Of a stretch of 64,000 nucleotides of DNA, positions 8,844-17,138 are shown in pieces. The notes beneath the pieces are model-generated. The model made no database searches, was not told the DNA's origin, and saw only the letters and a list, made by a program, of their open reading frames with translations. Source of the stretch: Prolixibacter sp. SD074 (lineage in GTDB: Bacteria; Bacteroidota; Bacteroidia; Bacteroidales; Prolixibacteraceae); the NCBI RefSeq assembly GCF_009617895.1, contig NZ_BLAW01000001.1, positions 2,967,001-3,031,000 on the forward strand, read 5' to 3'. The position numbers and the translations under genes were made by a program. Within the stretch, counting starts at the first letter, position 1. Each line of letters begins with the position of its first letter.

Positions 8844-9575
8844 TCATTTGTTTCTTCCAAAGCTGCGGTAATCGTCTGGCTCCGGTTCCACATCAGGTTC
8901 TTTCAGTTCTCCCTCTTTCAGGTGAAAACGAAGGTATTTGATGGTTTTCCCGCGGTCGAGCCACTGCTGTTCGTAGAACGTTCTGATCTCCAAAATTTCG
9001 TTCCCCAGACCGGACTGATACAAATCGTCGGTATCCACGTCCACCGGAAGGTGGTTCTCTTCAATCATCGACCGGGTGTACTGGTACATAAAATTGCTGT
9101 CCGTTTTCAGGTGAACAATGCCGCCGGGTTTCAGGAAGCTTCGGTACGATTGCATAAAACGCGTTGATGTTAACCGCTTCCGCACTTTTTTCATCTGCGG
9201 ATCGGGGAAAGTAATCCAGATTTCCGCAATCTCTTCCGGAGCAAAAAAAGCGTTCAGCAATTCGATATTGGTTCGTAAAAAGCCCACATTTTTCATTTGG
9301 CCTTCCCACGATTCTTTCGCGCCTTTCCACATCCGTGAGCCTTTAATATCGATCCCGATGAAGTTGAATTGGGGAAACCGGCGGGCCAAACCGACGGTAT
9401 ATTCGCCTTTTCCACATCCCAGCTCCAAAACGATAGGATTTTCATTCTTAAAGAAACGCTCATTCCACTGGCCTTTCATATCGAAACCTTCTTCATTCAG
9501 TACCCTGAAAGGAACCTGCACCACGTGTCCGAAAGTTTCCATCTCGGCAAACTTCGACAACTTATTTTTCCCCAC
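8844..9575 (-). CDS. trmB: tRNA (guanine-N7-)-methyltransferase TrmB
   Basis: 243 residues. Transfers a methyl group from SAM to N7 of G46 in tRNA. SAM-binding motif [15 protein letters not shown]; further TrmB motifs [15 protein letters not shown] and the catalytic-region [15 protein letters not shown]-terminal TFYEQQWL. The start codon is GTG, and [15 protein letters not shown] aligns with the common N-terminus of Bacteroidota TrmB. It heads a minus-strand cluster with the MGMT-like and Mrp genes; I see no TAnnTTTG in the short leader. Confidence 0.93.
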   Translation of the reverse strand: MGKNKLSKFAEMETFGHVVQVPFRVLNEEGFDMKGQWNERFFKNENPIVLELGCGKGEYTVGLARRFPQFNFIGIDIKGSRMWKGAKESWEGQMKNVGFLRTNIELLNAFFAPEEIAEIWITFPDPQMKKVRKRLTSTRFMQSYRSFLKPGGIVHLKTDSNFMYQYTRSMIEENHLPVDVDTDDLYQSGLGNEILEIRTFYEQQWLDRGKTIKYLRFHLKEGELKEPDVEPEPDDYRSFGRNK

Positions 9576-9604
9576 GATTACGTTGTTTAAATATTATTCA
9601 CAGG

Positions 9605-9625
9605 AAAGGGCCTGTTCAGCCCCTT
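9605..9625 (-). terminator. weak hairpin after gldH
   Basis: Minus-strand AAGGGGC/GCCCTTT stem with a 7-base loop, followed by a broken T-tract. It sits between the gldH stop (9641) and trmB. The tail is poor, so some read-through into trmB is possible. Confidence 0.35.
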
Positions 9626-9640
9626 CTCTGTTTTGTATGG

Positions 9641-10144
9641 TCAATTCACTTGTTCTACGCGAAAACCGAAGTCGTGTATGCCTTTCAATATCCCATTTTT
9701 ACTTCTCATTCCCTGCCGCACCGAGAAAGTATAATCGCCCGGGTTTGGGAAATAAACCTGGTGTTTGTACGGATATTTTTTATCATACAAATCTCCGATT
9801 CCCGAACCATACCATTTTCCGGCTTTGTTTGCCAGCATCAGTTCCACGGTATCCTGCATCAGTTTACCACCTTCTGGCGGGGTAACTTTGATAAACAGCC
9901 ACAGGTTCTGATACGGATAGGAACCTTCGTTCCGAACATTAAAATAGATATCGTACAACGTGGTGGAGTCAGGAATATTGACCGTAAAATTCAATACCGA
10001 ATCCTTATTCCATTTCGAACCTTTCAGTTGGTGATATTCATCGTATACAGCACCACCGCCGCACGAATAAAGGATACCGGACCAAACCAGAAGCATCAGT
10101 CCGGCGCCCCATTTAACGTTTCCTCGGTTTTCCCGGTTTCCCAT
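9641..10144 (-). CDS. gldH: gliding motility lipoprotein GldH
   Basis: 167 residues. Lipoprotein signal ending at C28 (SGILYSC), then a compact beta-rich domain with the family's NVRNEGSYPYQNLWLFI stretch and a C-terminal ...GIHDFGFRVE. GldH is required for gliding in Flavobacterium and is conserved also in non-gliding Bacteroidota; its molecular role is not settled. A longer frame to 10324 has no signal peptide at its start, so the ATG at 10144 is chosen. The gene then overlaps the 3' end of ricT by 32 bases, implying translational coupling. Confidence 0.88.
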   Translation of the reverse strand: MGNRENRGNVKWGAGLMLLVWSGILYSCGGGAVYDEYHQLKGSKWNKDSVLNFTVNIPDSTTLYDIYFNVRNEGSYPYQNLWLFIKVTPPEGGKLMQDTVELMLANKAGKWYGSGIGDLYDKKYPYKHQVYFPNPGDYTFSVRQGMRSKNGILKGIHDFGFRVEQVN

Positions 10145-11318
10145 AATTTTGTTGACTATTGCCGGAAGGTTTCTGATTAGTTGATGATGGATTATTGCTT
10201 CGGGGTGACGGCTTCCTTCTCTTCTTTTTCCGGCGATTTCGTGAAGAAGATGAAGGGGTATCGAACCTGTCAAGGCTATCCTGACCAACGACCTTATGAT
10301 AATCGAGTACTTCATTTTTATCAACGGCTACCGGTTCCGCCATCAGTTGCGGAACTTTTTCCCCCGCTTTATTCAGCCGGATAATCTCCTTCACTTTGTC
10401 CACCGAAACGGCAACCTGTCCACCCGGTTGATTATCAGCTGGTGCATACCAATACATCCTTTTGAAGATATCAGCTTTCAGGAAATTGTAAATTCCTTTT
10501 TCTGTTTCCAACGGAATATTATTCGGCGGAAAATCTTTTTGTGCATCGATATAGCAATCGAGCTCATAGTTCAGGCAGCATTTCAATTTACCGCACTGTC
10601 CTGCCAGCTTTTGCGGATTTAGCGAGATTTCCTGATAGCGGGCAGCGTTAGTGGTCACCGAAACGAAGTTCGTAATCCACGAGCTGCAGCAAAGTTCGCG
10701 TCCGCATGAACCTATTCCGCCAATCCTTCCGGCTTCCTGCCGTGCTCCAATCTGGCGCATTTCAATCCGGGTACGGAACGTTTCGGCATACACTTTAATT
10801 AACTGTCGGAAATCCACACGCTCGTCGGCGATGTAATAGAAAATCGCTTTGGTCTTATCGCCCTGATATTCCACGTCTCCAATCTTCATGTCAAGACGGA
10901 GATCTTCGGCAATTTTACGGGCTTTCAGCATCGTGTCATGCTCCAGCGCCATTGCCTCTTCCCATTTCTGGATATCCACCGGTTTGGCTTTTCGGTAGAC
11001 TTTGCGCAGTTCGCCATCAACATAAGTAACTTTGTGACGGTTCATCTGCTTCAAAACTAAATCCCCCACCAGTGAGACCACTCCGACATCATGTCCCGGA
11101 CTAGCCTCAACAGCAACTACTTCGCCCTCTTTCAACTTCAGGCCATTCACATTTCGGTAGTAATCTTTTCGGGTATTTTTAAACCGGACTTCAACGATAT
11201 CATCCGGGTTGAGAATATTGGGAACGTCTTTTAACCAATTATAAACATCCAGCTTTGCGCTCGAACCGCCAACACCGGAAGAAGGGCACCCTCGTGCCAG
11301 TTTTTCCTGATAATTCAT
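10113..11318 (-). CDS. ricT: PSP1-domain regulatory protein RicT (YaaT) family
   Basis: 401 residues. The PSP1 domain contains the cysteine clusters GSCGRELCC and GKLKCCLNYE, which in Bacillus RicT take part in binding 4Fe-4S clusters in the RicAFT complex that assists RNase Y. In Bacteroidota the gene regularly sits beside holB and gldH, as here. The C-terminal 50 residues (SSSRNRRKKKRRKP...) are basic and low-complexity, probably disordered and possibly RNA-binding (inference). Own promoter box at 11381-11388. The ATG at 11318 gives MNYQEKLARGCPSSG. Confidence 0.85.
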   Translation of the reverse strand: MNYQEKLARGCPSSGVGGSSAKLDVYNWLKDVPNILNPDDIVEVRFKNTRKDYYRNVNGLKLKEGEVVAVEASPGHDVGVVSLVGDLVLKQMNRHKVTYVDGELRKVYRKAKPVDIQKWEEAMALEHDTMLKARKIAEDLRLDMKIGDVEYQGDKTKAIFYYIADERVDFRQLIKVYAETFRTRIEMRQIGARQEAGRIGGIGSCGRELCCSSWITNFVSVTTNAARYQEISLNPQKLAGQCGKLKCCLNYELDCYIDAQKDFPPNNIPLETEKGIYNFLKADIFKRMYWYAPADNQPGGQVAVSVDKVKEIIRLNKAGEKVPQLMAEPVAVDKNEVLDYHKVVGQDSLDRFDTPSSSSRNRRKKKRRKPSPRSNNPSSTNQKPSGNSQQNYGKPGKPRKR

Positions 11319-11380
11319 ACGGGTATATATATTTAGTAGCCCTCAACCTTTTCGGGAAGGCTTGATTGTACTAATTTCTA

Positions 11381-11388
11381 CAAAAATA
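11381..11388 (-). promoter_or_regulatory. -7 box (TATTTTTG, minus strand) for ricT-gldH
   Basis: CAAAAATA on the plus strand is TATTTTTG on the minus strand, fitting TAnnTTTG, 62 bases before the ricT ATG in a 130-base gap after holB. No clear -33. Confidence 0.45.
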
Positions 11389-11448
11389 ATGATTTACACG
11401 AAACCGCGATCGGCTTCCGCCAAAGCCGGATTTTGGGTGTTCACGCTT

Positions 11449-12576
11449 TCACGAACGCAGGAAGATAGCAACCTGCAGGGCCAAATCCAAAAAAATGATG
11501 CGTGCATTACCGTTCATACTGATATCCCGGTAGGCCTTTTCAAACTCCTGAAATAACGGAATCACGTTCCGTTCGTTAATAAACGGAGCAAAACGGGCCG
11601 AAAACTCCGATTCCTTATCATCCATGTAAACCAACTCAGGCTCCTTTAAATTGAGTACAAAATTTTCACGGAGGTATTCACTACAGTAGTGCAAAAAGCT
11701 TTTCTGTTTTACCCGGCCAATCCTCGCAATCTCATCGGTCCATTTTAACAATTCTGAATTTCCCTTCCGGGAATAGGCCAGGCGCATGAGCCGCATAAAA
11801 TTTTCGTGATTGAATGCTCGCAGTTCATCGTTTTCCAGTAACTCTAATGCATAAATGAAGTTGCCCCTCGCCAAACGGGCAACGGTAGCCGGATTCTGTG
11901 CTCCAATAGAAGGATGAGTTGCCAACCCGGCTTCCAAATCACGATCGCCAATACGCGGAATACGAATCACCTGGCAACGCGAACGAATGGTACTGATGAT
12001 TTGTTCTTCATCTTCGGCCGCCAGGAGGAAAACCGTGCGGTCCGGTGGTTCCTCTATCATTTTCAGCAGCTTATTGGCACACTCGGCATTCATCTGTTCG
12101 GGCAACCAAATAATGGCCACTTTATAACCGCTCTCAAACGCTTTCTGATTCAATTTCCTGATAATTTCCCGGGCTTCGTACACATAAATGGAGCCCTGCT
12201 TATTTTCATCAGCAATCAGGTTCATCCACTTATCAATTGCCGGGTAGGTATTTCCCATGAAAAACGGACGCCACTTATCGATATAATCCGTACTGGTTGG
12301 CTCCTTGAATTTTTCGCTTTTCACCACCGGGTAAATCATATGCAAATCGGGGTGAATTAGTTTCGAGGACTTTCGGCACGAACTGCACTCTCCACATGAA
12401 TCGCCATCCTTCCGGTTGGTACAGTTCAAATATTGCCCAAAGGCATAAGCCAACGCCAGTTTTCCGTTCCCGCCCGGTCCGGTTAACAATTGTGCATGCG
12501 GAATCCGATCTTCAGCAACTTCTTGTATCAGTTGCTTCTTCACCTCTTTCTGTCCGATAATATCTTTAAACTGCAT
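11449..12576 (-). CDS. holB: DNA polymerase III delta' subunit
   Basis: 375 residues. Clamp-loader AAA+ protein. The N-terminus is FKDIIGQKEVKKQL; the P-loop GPGGNGKLAL has Leu in place of the Ser/Thr after Lys, which fits a non-hydrolysing delta' subunit. The four-Cys zinc module (LNCTNRKDGDSCGECSSCRK) and MNAECANKLLKMIEEPP follow, then IRSRCQ (sensor/arginine-finger region). The frame is open to 12702, but the family start is the ATG at 12576, and a promoter box lies between the two. Next on the strand is ricT, then gldH, a conserved Bacteroidota order. Confidence 0.9.
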   Translation of the reverse strand: MQFKDIIGQKEVKKQLIQEVAEDRIPHAQLLTGPGGNGKLALAYAFGQYLNCTNRKDGDSCGECSSCRKSSKLIHPDLHMIYPVVKSEKFKEPTSTDYIDKWRPFFMGNTYPAIDKWMNLIADENKQGSIYVYEAREIIRKLNQKAFESGYKVAIIWLPEQMNAECANKLLKMIEEPPDRTVFLLAAEDEEQIISTIRSRCQVIRIPRIGDRDLEAGLATHPSIGAQNPATVARLARGNFIYALELLENDELRAFNHENFMRLMRLAYSRKGNSELLKWTDEIARIGRVKQKSFLHYCSEYLRENFVLNLKEPELVYMDDKESEFSARFAPFINERNVIPLFQEFEKAYRDISMNGNARIIFLDLALQVAIFLRS

Positions 12577-12612
12577 GCAATTTTCAGTTAAATGGTCCCT
12601 TCCAATTTCCCT

Positions 12613-12620
12613 CAAAGGTA
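12613..12620 (-). promoter_or_regulatory. -7 box (TACCTTTG, minus strand) for holB
   Basis: CAAAGGTA on the plus strand reads TACCTTTG on the minus strand, 36 bases upstream of the holB ATG. It supports the short start of holB because the longer frame would begin upstream of the transcript. Confidence 0.55.
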
Positions 12621-12710
12621 GAAAAAACTGTGCAACCCTTCTAACGCAGAAAGAGGGAAATAGCTCCGGCAAAAAACGGGATTTAGGTATGTTATATAGC
12701 ATGATTTTCC

Positions 12711-12718
12711 TATCTTTG
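12711..12718 (+). promoter_or_regulatory. -7 box (TATCTTTG) for pgk
   Basis: TATCTTTG, a perfect TAnnTTTG, 29 bases before the pgk ATG, in the divergent gap with holB. No convincing -33 TTG at the expected distance. Confidence 0.6.
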
Positions 12719-12747
12719 AGACAGCTAAATTTTTAACACAGCGAAAC

Positions 12748-13941
12748 ATGCAGACAATAGAGACTTACGATTTTTCCGGCAAAAAGGCGTTGATTCGCGT
12801 CGACTTCAATGTGCCGTTGAACGAAAAGTTCGAAATTACTGATGATACAAGGATGCGCGCCGCGTTACCTACCATTAAAAAAGTGATTGAAAAAGGCGGT
12901 TCACCGGTAATTATGTCCCACCTCGGCCGCCCGAAAAACGGGCCGGAAGACAAATTCTCCCTCAAGCATCTTGTACCTCACCTTTCCGAGTTGTTAGGCG
13001 GACGTACCGTAAAAATTGCTCCCGATTGCATTGGCGGGGAAACCAAAAAGATAGCTGACTCACTTCAGCCAGGCGAAGTACTCATTTTGGAAAATCTCCG
13101 TTTCCACGGTGAAGAAACCAAAGGTGATGCTGAATTTGCCCGTAAGCTCGCTGAAATGGGCGACTGCTGGGTGAATGACGCTTTTGGTACTGCCCACCGT
13201 GCACACGCCTCAACCGCTGTGATTGCCCAGTATTTCCCGAATGACAAAATGTTCGGATTCCTGGTTGACAGCGAAGTTGCCAGCCTTGAAAAAGTGATGA
13301 AAGAACCGCAACGTCCTTTCACCGCTATTATGGGAGGTTCCAAAGTTTCATCCAAAATTACCATCATCGAGAACTTGCTCGGGCGTGTCGATCACCTCAT
13401 CATCGGCGGCGGTATGACTTACACTTTCCTGAAATCGCAGGGTGGTAAAATCGGTAGTTCCATTTGCGAGGACGAATACCTCGATTTGGCAAAAGATTTG
13501 ATAAAAAAAGCAGAAGCCAAAGGCGTTCAACTACACTTCGCCGTTGATGTACTGGAAGCTGACGCTTTCGCCGAAACGGCCAACACCAGGGTGGTCCCGG
13601 CCGACAATATTGAAGATGGATGGCAGGGACTGGATATCGGTCCTAAAACCATTGAAAAATTCAACAAAGTCATACGCGATTCAAAAACCATTCTTTGGAA
13701 CGGTCCTGTTGGTGTATTCGAAATGGACAAATTCGCCAAAGGTACCAAAGCAATTGGAGCTGCGATTGTTGAAGCGACCCAAAAAGGAGCCTTCTCACTC
13801 GTCGGTGGTGGTGATTCGGTAGCAGCTGTTAATAAATTCGGCATTGCCGATGGCGTTTCTTACATTTCAACTGCAGGAGGTGCGCTTCTCGAATACCTCG
13901 AAGGAAAAGACCTTCCGGGAATTGCAGCCGTACGTCAATAA
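12748..13941 (+). CDS. pgk: phosphoglycerate kinase
   Basis: 397 residues, normal bacterial length. Cytoplasmic glycolytic enzyme converting 1,3-bisphosphoglycerate and ADP to 3-phosphoglycerate and ATP. Signature [10 protein letters not shown] at the N-terminus, SHLGRPK, the hinge region GGSKVSSKI, nucleotide-site [15 protein letters not shown] and GGGDSVAA. It has its own promoter and a strong terminator, so it is probably a single-gene unit. Confidence 0.97.
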   Translation: MQTIETYDFSGKKALIRVDFNVPLNEKFEITDDTRMRAALPTIKKVIEKGGSPVIMSHLGRPKNGPEDKFSLKHLVPHLSELLGGRTVKIAPDCIGGETKKIADSLQPGEVLILENLRFHGEETKGDAEFARKLAEMGDCWVNDAFGTAHRAHASTAVIAQYFPNDKMFGFLVDSEVASLEKVMKEPQRPFTAIMGGSKVSSKITIIENLLGRVDHLIIGGGMTYTFLKSQGGKIGSSICEDEYLDLAKDLIKKAEAKGVQLHFAVDVLEADAFAETANTRVVPADNIEDGWQGLDIGPKTIEKFNKVIRDSKTILWNGPVGVFEMDKFAKGTKAIGAAIVEATQKGAFSLVGGGDSVAAVNKFGIADGVSYISTAGGALLEYLEGKDLPGIAAVRQ

Positions 13942-13965
13942 ATTAATTGCATAATATTATGCTTC

Positions 13966-13994
13966 AAACCCGGGCAGTTTTGTCCGGGTTTTTT
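13966..13994 (+). terminator. intrinsic terminator of pgk
   Basis: AAACCCGG (13966-13973), a 10-base loop and CCGGGTTT (13984-13991) followed by TTT, 25 bases past the pgk stop. Confidence 0.85.
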
Positions 13995-14111
13995 AATTTG
14001 CATGAGACGAGCATGGCAATTGGAGCAACAAACGATGATGCCGATGAATGCAAGTTCCATATGATACGATTAGAAAAGCAACAATTTTAATCATGTGAAA
14101 ACCAGAATCCT

Positions 14112-14660
14112 ATGAGCCGAATCAATATCCGTCCGGGATTTTACCTCGAAAGTCTGGGAATAGAGCATGCCGACATTGTTTTTGAGGCTATTGATAATAA
14201 TCGGGAACACCTGAGTAAATGGCTCCCATTCGTCAGTTTTACCAAAAGCCCGGACGATACAGAGGAGTTCATCTTGTCGATTGTCGATAAAAAACCAAAT
14301 GAAAAAGAGGAAGTCTTTACCATCTGGTATGATGAAGAATTCGCCGGTTTGATTGGTTACATGAATACCGACCGAGTGAACAGGAAAACAGAGATCGGCT
14401 ATTGGCTGCTGAAAAGTAAAGAAGGGAAAGGTATTATCACCCAATCAACTACACAATTAATCAAACTAGCATTCAAACGACTGCAAATGAACCGCATCAC
14501 CATTCGATGTGCTGTGGGAAATAACCGAAGCAGCGCCGTACCCAAACGGCTCCGCTTTACATTCGAAGGCATCGAAAGACAAGGTGAGAAACACGATGAG
14601 TTGTATTTCGACCTGGAAGTTTTCAGTTTATTAAAAAGTGAATGGAAAAAGCAAGCCTGA
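14112..14660 (+). CDS. GNAT-family N-acetyltransferase (RimL/ribosomal-protein Ser acetyltransferase type)
   Basis: 182 residues. RimL-like GNAT fold: N-terminal NREHLSKWLPFV (typical of the RimL/YdaF branch), central EIGYWLLKSKEGKGI acetyl-CoA-binding region and IRCAVGNNRSSAVPKRL near the C-terminus. Members acetylate protein N-termini or small amines; the substrate is not predictable here. It stands alone between pgk and a convergent S4 gene. No TAnnTTTG box is seen in its 117-base upstream gap after the pgk terminator. Confidence 0.8.
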   Translation: MSRINIRPGFYLESLGIEHADIVFEAIDNNREHLSKWLPFVSFTKSPDDTEEFILSIVDKKPNEKEEVFTIWYDEEFAGLIGYMNTDRVNRKTEIGYWLLKSKEGKGIITQSTTQLIKLAFKRLQMNRITIRCAVGNNRSSAVPKRLRFTFEGIERQGEKHDELYFDLEVFSLLKSEWKKQA

Positions 14661-14808
14661 TAACTTGGTAAGCTAAGAAAAATATTTATTTATTGATAAA
14701 TAGAAGCTCTTTTTATTTAAAATTTTCCATTCACATACCAGATCGATACATTCATCAAAAAAAAACGACCGTTCGTCAAAAAATTTTTTTTTATCGAGCC
14801 CCACCTTT

Positions 14809-14951
14809 TACCTTAGTTCCAGCTTTCAGAAATGAGAATCAACAATTTTTTTTAATGTTTTCTCTTTTCCCACCCAAAGCACATATATTGTTGACAGGCC
14901 GGTTCCCCTGCCGGCCTCCCCAAAAAGGGATGCTCCCGCATCCCTTTTTTT
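14809..14951 (+). other. gene-free stretch with two stacked hairpins; possible short transcript or long 3' UTR
   Basis: The 307 bases between the GNAT and S4 genes (14661-14967) hold no credible ORF. Long A/T runs are followed by TACCTTAG at 14809 (one mismatch from TAnnTTTG), a GGCCGG/CCGGCC hairpin at 14897-14916 and a strong terminator at 14922-14951. A short RNA of about 125 bases from 14823 to 14951 is possible, but the same elements could simply end the GNAT and S4 transcripts. Confidence 0.25.
14922..14951. terminator. bidirectional terminator between convergent GNAT and S4 genes
   Basis: AAAAAGGGATG (14922-14932), loop CTCCCG, CATCCCTTTTTTT (14939-14951). A-rich on the left and T-rich on the right, so it can end both transcripts; the minus-strand S4 stop is 17 bases away. 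Confidence 0.85.
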
Positions 14952-14967
14952 ATTGTGTAATTTTAAT

Positions 14968-15159
14968 CTACTCTCCAAAAATCTCAATCACCTCACCGGC
15001 CCTGATTTTAGCCCGTTTGCGATGTTCGACTTCCCCATTTCGTTTCACTTCTCCGTCGTCGACCATTCGTTTTGCCTGACCTCCCGATTCGGCAATCCGA
15101 AGAATCTTGAGCAGTTTAATCAGCTCAATGAATTCTGTCCCTTTCAGAGCATATTCCAT
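14968..15159 (-). CDS. small S4-domain RNA-binding protein (YbcJ-like)
   Basis: 63 residues, almost entirely one S4 RNA-binding motif (FIELIKLLKILRIAESGGQAKRMVDDGEVKRNG...). The longer frame adds nine residues inside the preceding peptidase gene; the ATG at 15159 is separated from the peptidase stop by a single base. Small S4 proteins bind structured RNA such as rRNA or tRNA; the specific target is unknown. The tight spacing predicts cotranscription with the upstream C1 peptidase gene, with no obvious functional link. Confidence 0.85.
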   Translation of the reverse strand: MEYALKGTEFIELIKLLKILRIAESGGQAKRMVDDGEVKRNGEVEHRKRAKIRAGEVIEIFGE

Positions 15160-15160
15160 T

Positions 15161-16243
15161 TTATTTGTTTTTAAAGATTTTCGCACTGACCTCCTGCGGA
15201 ATACTATTCCGGTTCACCGTAATGGCAATGGTATTCAACCGCACATAGCGCTCCGACATATAAAGCAAACCACCATACGTATTGCTTTTGGCCGACCACG
15301 AGTTTTTGGTAATGTAATATTTGTTACCATCGGCATCTTTTGCGATGCCAACAATGTGCATCAAATGATCGTCGGTGGTTTTCCAGGTAAGGAAAGCTTT
15401 CTGACGAGCTTCCTGGTTCACAGAAACACTGTCGGGCAATGCAGCAAGACCTTTCCGGTGCGAGAAGCCTTTATCGCTTACATCACCATCCCAAATAACC
15501 GTGTAACCTTGCATAATGGCGTGATCGATCGTCTTGATAATATAGTCTTCGGGCACATTGTAGTACAAATCGTGCGACCAGTTATCAGGTACTTCGAGAC
15601 TGAACTGCGTATAAAACGGATGATGCATATAGGAAGTAATCTCAACATACTGGTTCGGGTCCAATCCAAGCGATTGCATAAATGATCCCGGTGTAAATGT
15701 TTTTCCATTATACTGGAAACTTTTCGGGTCTTTTCCCATATATGCATCCAACACACCATTCAAAGCATTCAGCCAAACCATCGAAACAGAATTCATTTTA
15801 TCGGAAACCAGACCTTCCAACATTCCCTTCATCATCGCCTTTAGTTCGGTATGGTTGGCATGACCGGGATGATAAAGATTTCCGGGATATACACTTTGCG
15901 GCACGACTCCGTCTTTTTCCATCACATCCAACACGTCATGCGCCTGTCCACCTTCATCGAAATTGGCATTCCCGTGTAATTCGACAAAATATTTTGCCTT
16001 TGCAGGATACGCGTTCCGCACAAAATACATTTCAGCCAAATCATATTCTCCTTTACCCATCCGGAGCAATTCCGATTCCAGAAACGAAGTGGTCGCATAA
16101 CTCCAGCAAGTTCCCGTGCGTTGCTGATTTTTAACCGGGCTATACGCGTTTTCTTTAACGACTTTAAACGAATCGACATCCTGGGCAACTATATGGCCCG
16201 CATAAAAAAGTCCTGCCAACAGGACAAAGAATAATTTCTTCAT
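15161..16243 (-). CDS. secreted papain-like (C1B, bleomycin hydrolase-type) cysteine peptidase
   Basis: 360 residues. Signal peptide MKKLFFVLLAGLFYAGHIVA. Catalytic Cys46 in QQRTGTCWSYATTSF, His in TDDHLMHIVGIA and Asn in ITKNSWSAKS, the C1 triad in order. The long insert between Cys and His is typical of aminopeptidase C/bleomycin hydrolase relatives, which are common as periplasmic enzymes in Bacteroidia. There is no T9SS sorting domain, so it is probably periplasmic. The start at 16243 is preferred over 16276 because it puts the signal peptide at the N-terminus. Confidence 0.88.
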   Translation of the reverse strand: MKKLFFVLLAGLFYAGHIVAQDVDSFKVVKENAYSPVKNQQRTGTCWSYATTSFLESELLRMGKGEYDLAEMYFVRNAYPAKAKYFVELHGNANFDEGGQAHDVLDVMEKDGVVPQSVYPGNLYHPGHANHTELKAMMKGMLEGLVSDKMNSVSMVWLNALNGVLDAYMGKDPKSFQYNGKTFTPGSFMQSLGLDPNQYVEITSYMHHPFYTQFSLEVPDNWSHDLYYNVPEDYIIKTIDHAIMQGYTVIWDGDVSDKGFSHRKGLAALPDSVSVNQEARQKAFLTWKTTDDHLMHIVGIAKDADGNKYYITKNSWSAKSNTYGGLLYMSERYVRLNTIAITVNRNSIPQEVSAKIFKNK

Positions 16244-16367
16244 ATAAAAGAATCTAAAAGAGTAATATAATAACAAGTTGTTAAAAATACCTTTTTAATG
16301 AAGAGTCACAGTTTTTGTTCCTCATATAATTTTATATTTTAGCTACTTCATCTGGAATCGTAACAAA

Positions 16368-16766
16368 ATGACGAAAAGAATCCTTCTGGCAGAAGATAAT
16401 TTGATGAGTCAAAAACTGGCGCTGCTGGGATTAAAAAATTATCATGTTGATGTTGCGAAAGACGGGGAAGAAGCGGTAGAATTGTTTCGCAATAATGCCT
16501 ACGATGTTATTCTGATGGATATCCAAATGCCCAAAATGACGGGGGTGGAAGCTACCCGGGAAATACGTCAAATCGAAGTTTTGGAGAATCGAACCCCCCG
16601 GACTGTGATTCTGGCACTTACGGCCGATGTGTTTTCCAGTGTCACCGACGAATGTACCGAAGCCGGGATGAACGGGTTCTTTCCAAAACCCTTCCGCCCG
16701 GCGGAAATGTCAGGCCTCATTGAGGAAATGTACACGAGATACACGCACACCACTGCACCTGAATAG
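16368..16766 (+). CDS. single-domain response regulator (CheY-like REC)
   Basis: 132 residues, a stand-alone receiver domain. AEDN (acidic pocket), phosphoacceptor Asp in YDVILMDIQMPKM, conserved Thr in LALTAD and Lys in FFPKPFRP. The sequence resembles the receiver domains found at the end of hybrid histidine kinases. There is no output domain, so it probably acts by protein-protein contact or as a phosphate relay. No kinase gene is nearby. It converges with yraN, the two stops being 3 bases apart. Confidence 0.88.
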   Translation: MTKRILLAEDNLMSQKLALLGLKNYHVDVAKDGEEAVELFRNNAYDVILMDIQMPKMTGVEATREIRQIEVLENRTPRTVILALTADVFSSVTDECTEAGMNGFFPKPFRPAEMSGLIEEMYTRYTHTTAPE

Positions 16767-16769
16767 ATC

Positions 16770-17138
16770 CTAATTTACGGGAGGGATAAAGGCACCAGGA
16801 TAATGTTGCAGCTCGAACTTTTCACCGTAAAATACAACTGTAACCACATCAAACCGGCTTTCCACATCCAGGTTTCGCATACGCAAAAAAGCATCTGCAG
16901 CCACCACCAGATTTCTGATTTTCCCTGTTGAAATGGCCTCCAGGGGATGTTCATATTGATATCCTGTCCGGGTTTTCACTTCTACAAAAACCAAATCATC
17001 ACCGTGGTACGCAATAATATCCAGTTCTTTATGATCGAAAATCCAGTTTCGTTCGATAATCCGATAACCTTTTCTGCTCAGATAATCAGCAGCTATCTGT
17101 TCACCTTTTTCACCCAGTTCCTTTGATTTACGGGTCAT
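16770..17138 (-). CDS. yraN: YraN family endonuclease-like protein (UPF0102)
   Basis: 122 residues. Restriction-endonuclease-like fold: GEQIAADYLSRKGYRIIERN, then HKELDIIAYHGDDLVFVEVKTR, giving the E...D...ExK catalytic pattern. The family is near-universal in bacteria and its physiological role is unclear. Its ATG overlaps the stop of ldcA by 4 bases (ATGA), so the pair is translationally coupled. Confidence 0.9.
   Translation of the reverse strand: MTRKSKELGEKGEQIAADYLSRKGYRIIERNWIFDHKELDIIAYHGDDLVFVEVKTRTGYQYEHPLEAISTGKIRNLVVAADAFLRMRNLDVESRFDVVTVVFYGEKFELQHYPGAFIPPVN

Noticed and set aside
9118-9885. 255-codon plus-strand ORF across trmB and gldH
   Set aside because: Crosses two well-supported minus-strand genes and has no recognisable protein features.
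11400-11433. CGGCTT/AAGCCG hairpin as a terminator after holB
   Set aside because: The stem is clean but the T-rich side is on the plus strand, opposite to the transcription of holB.
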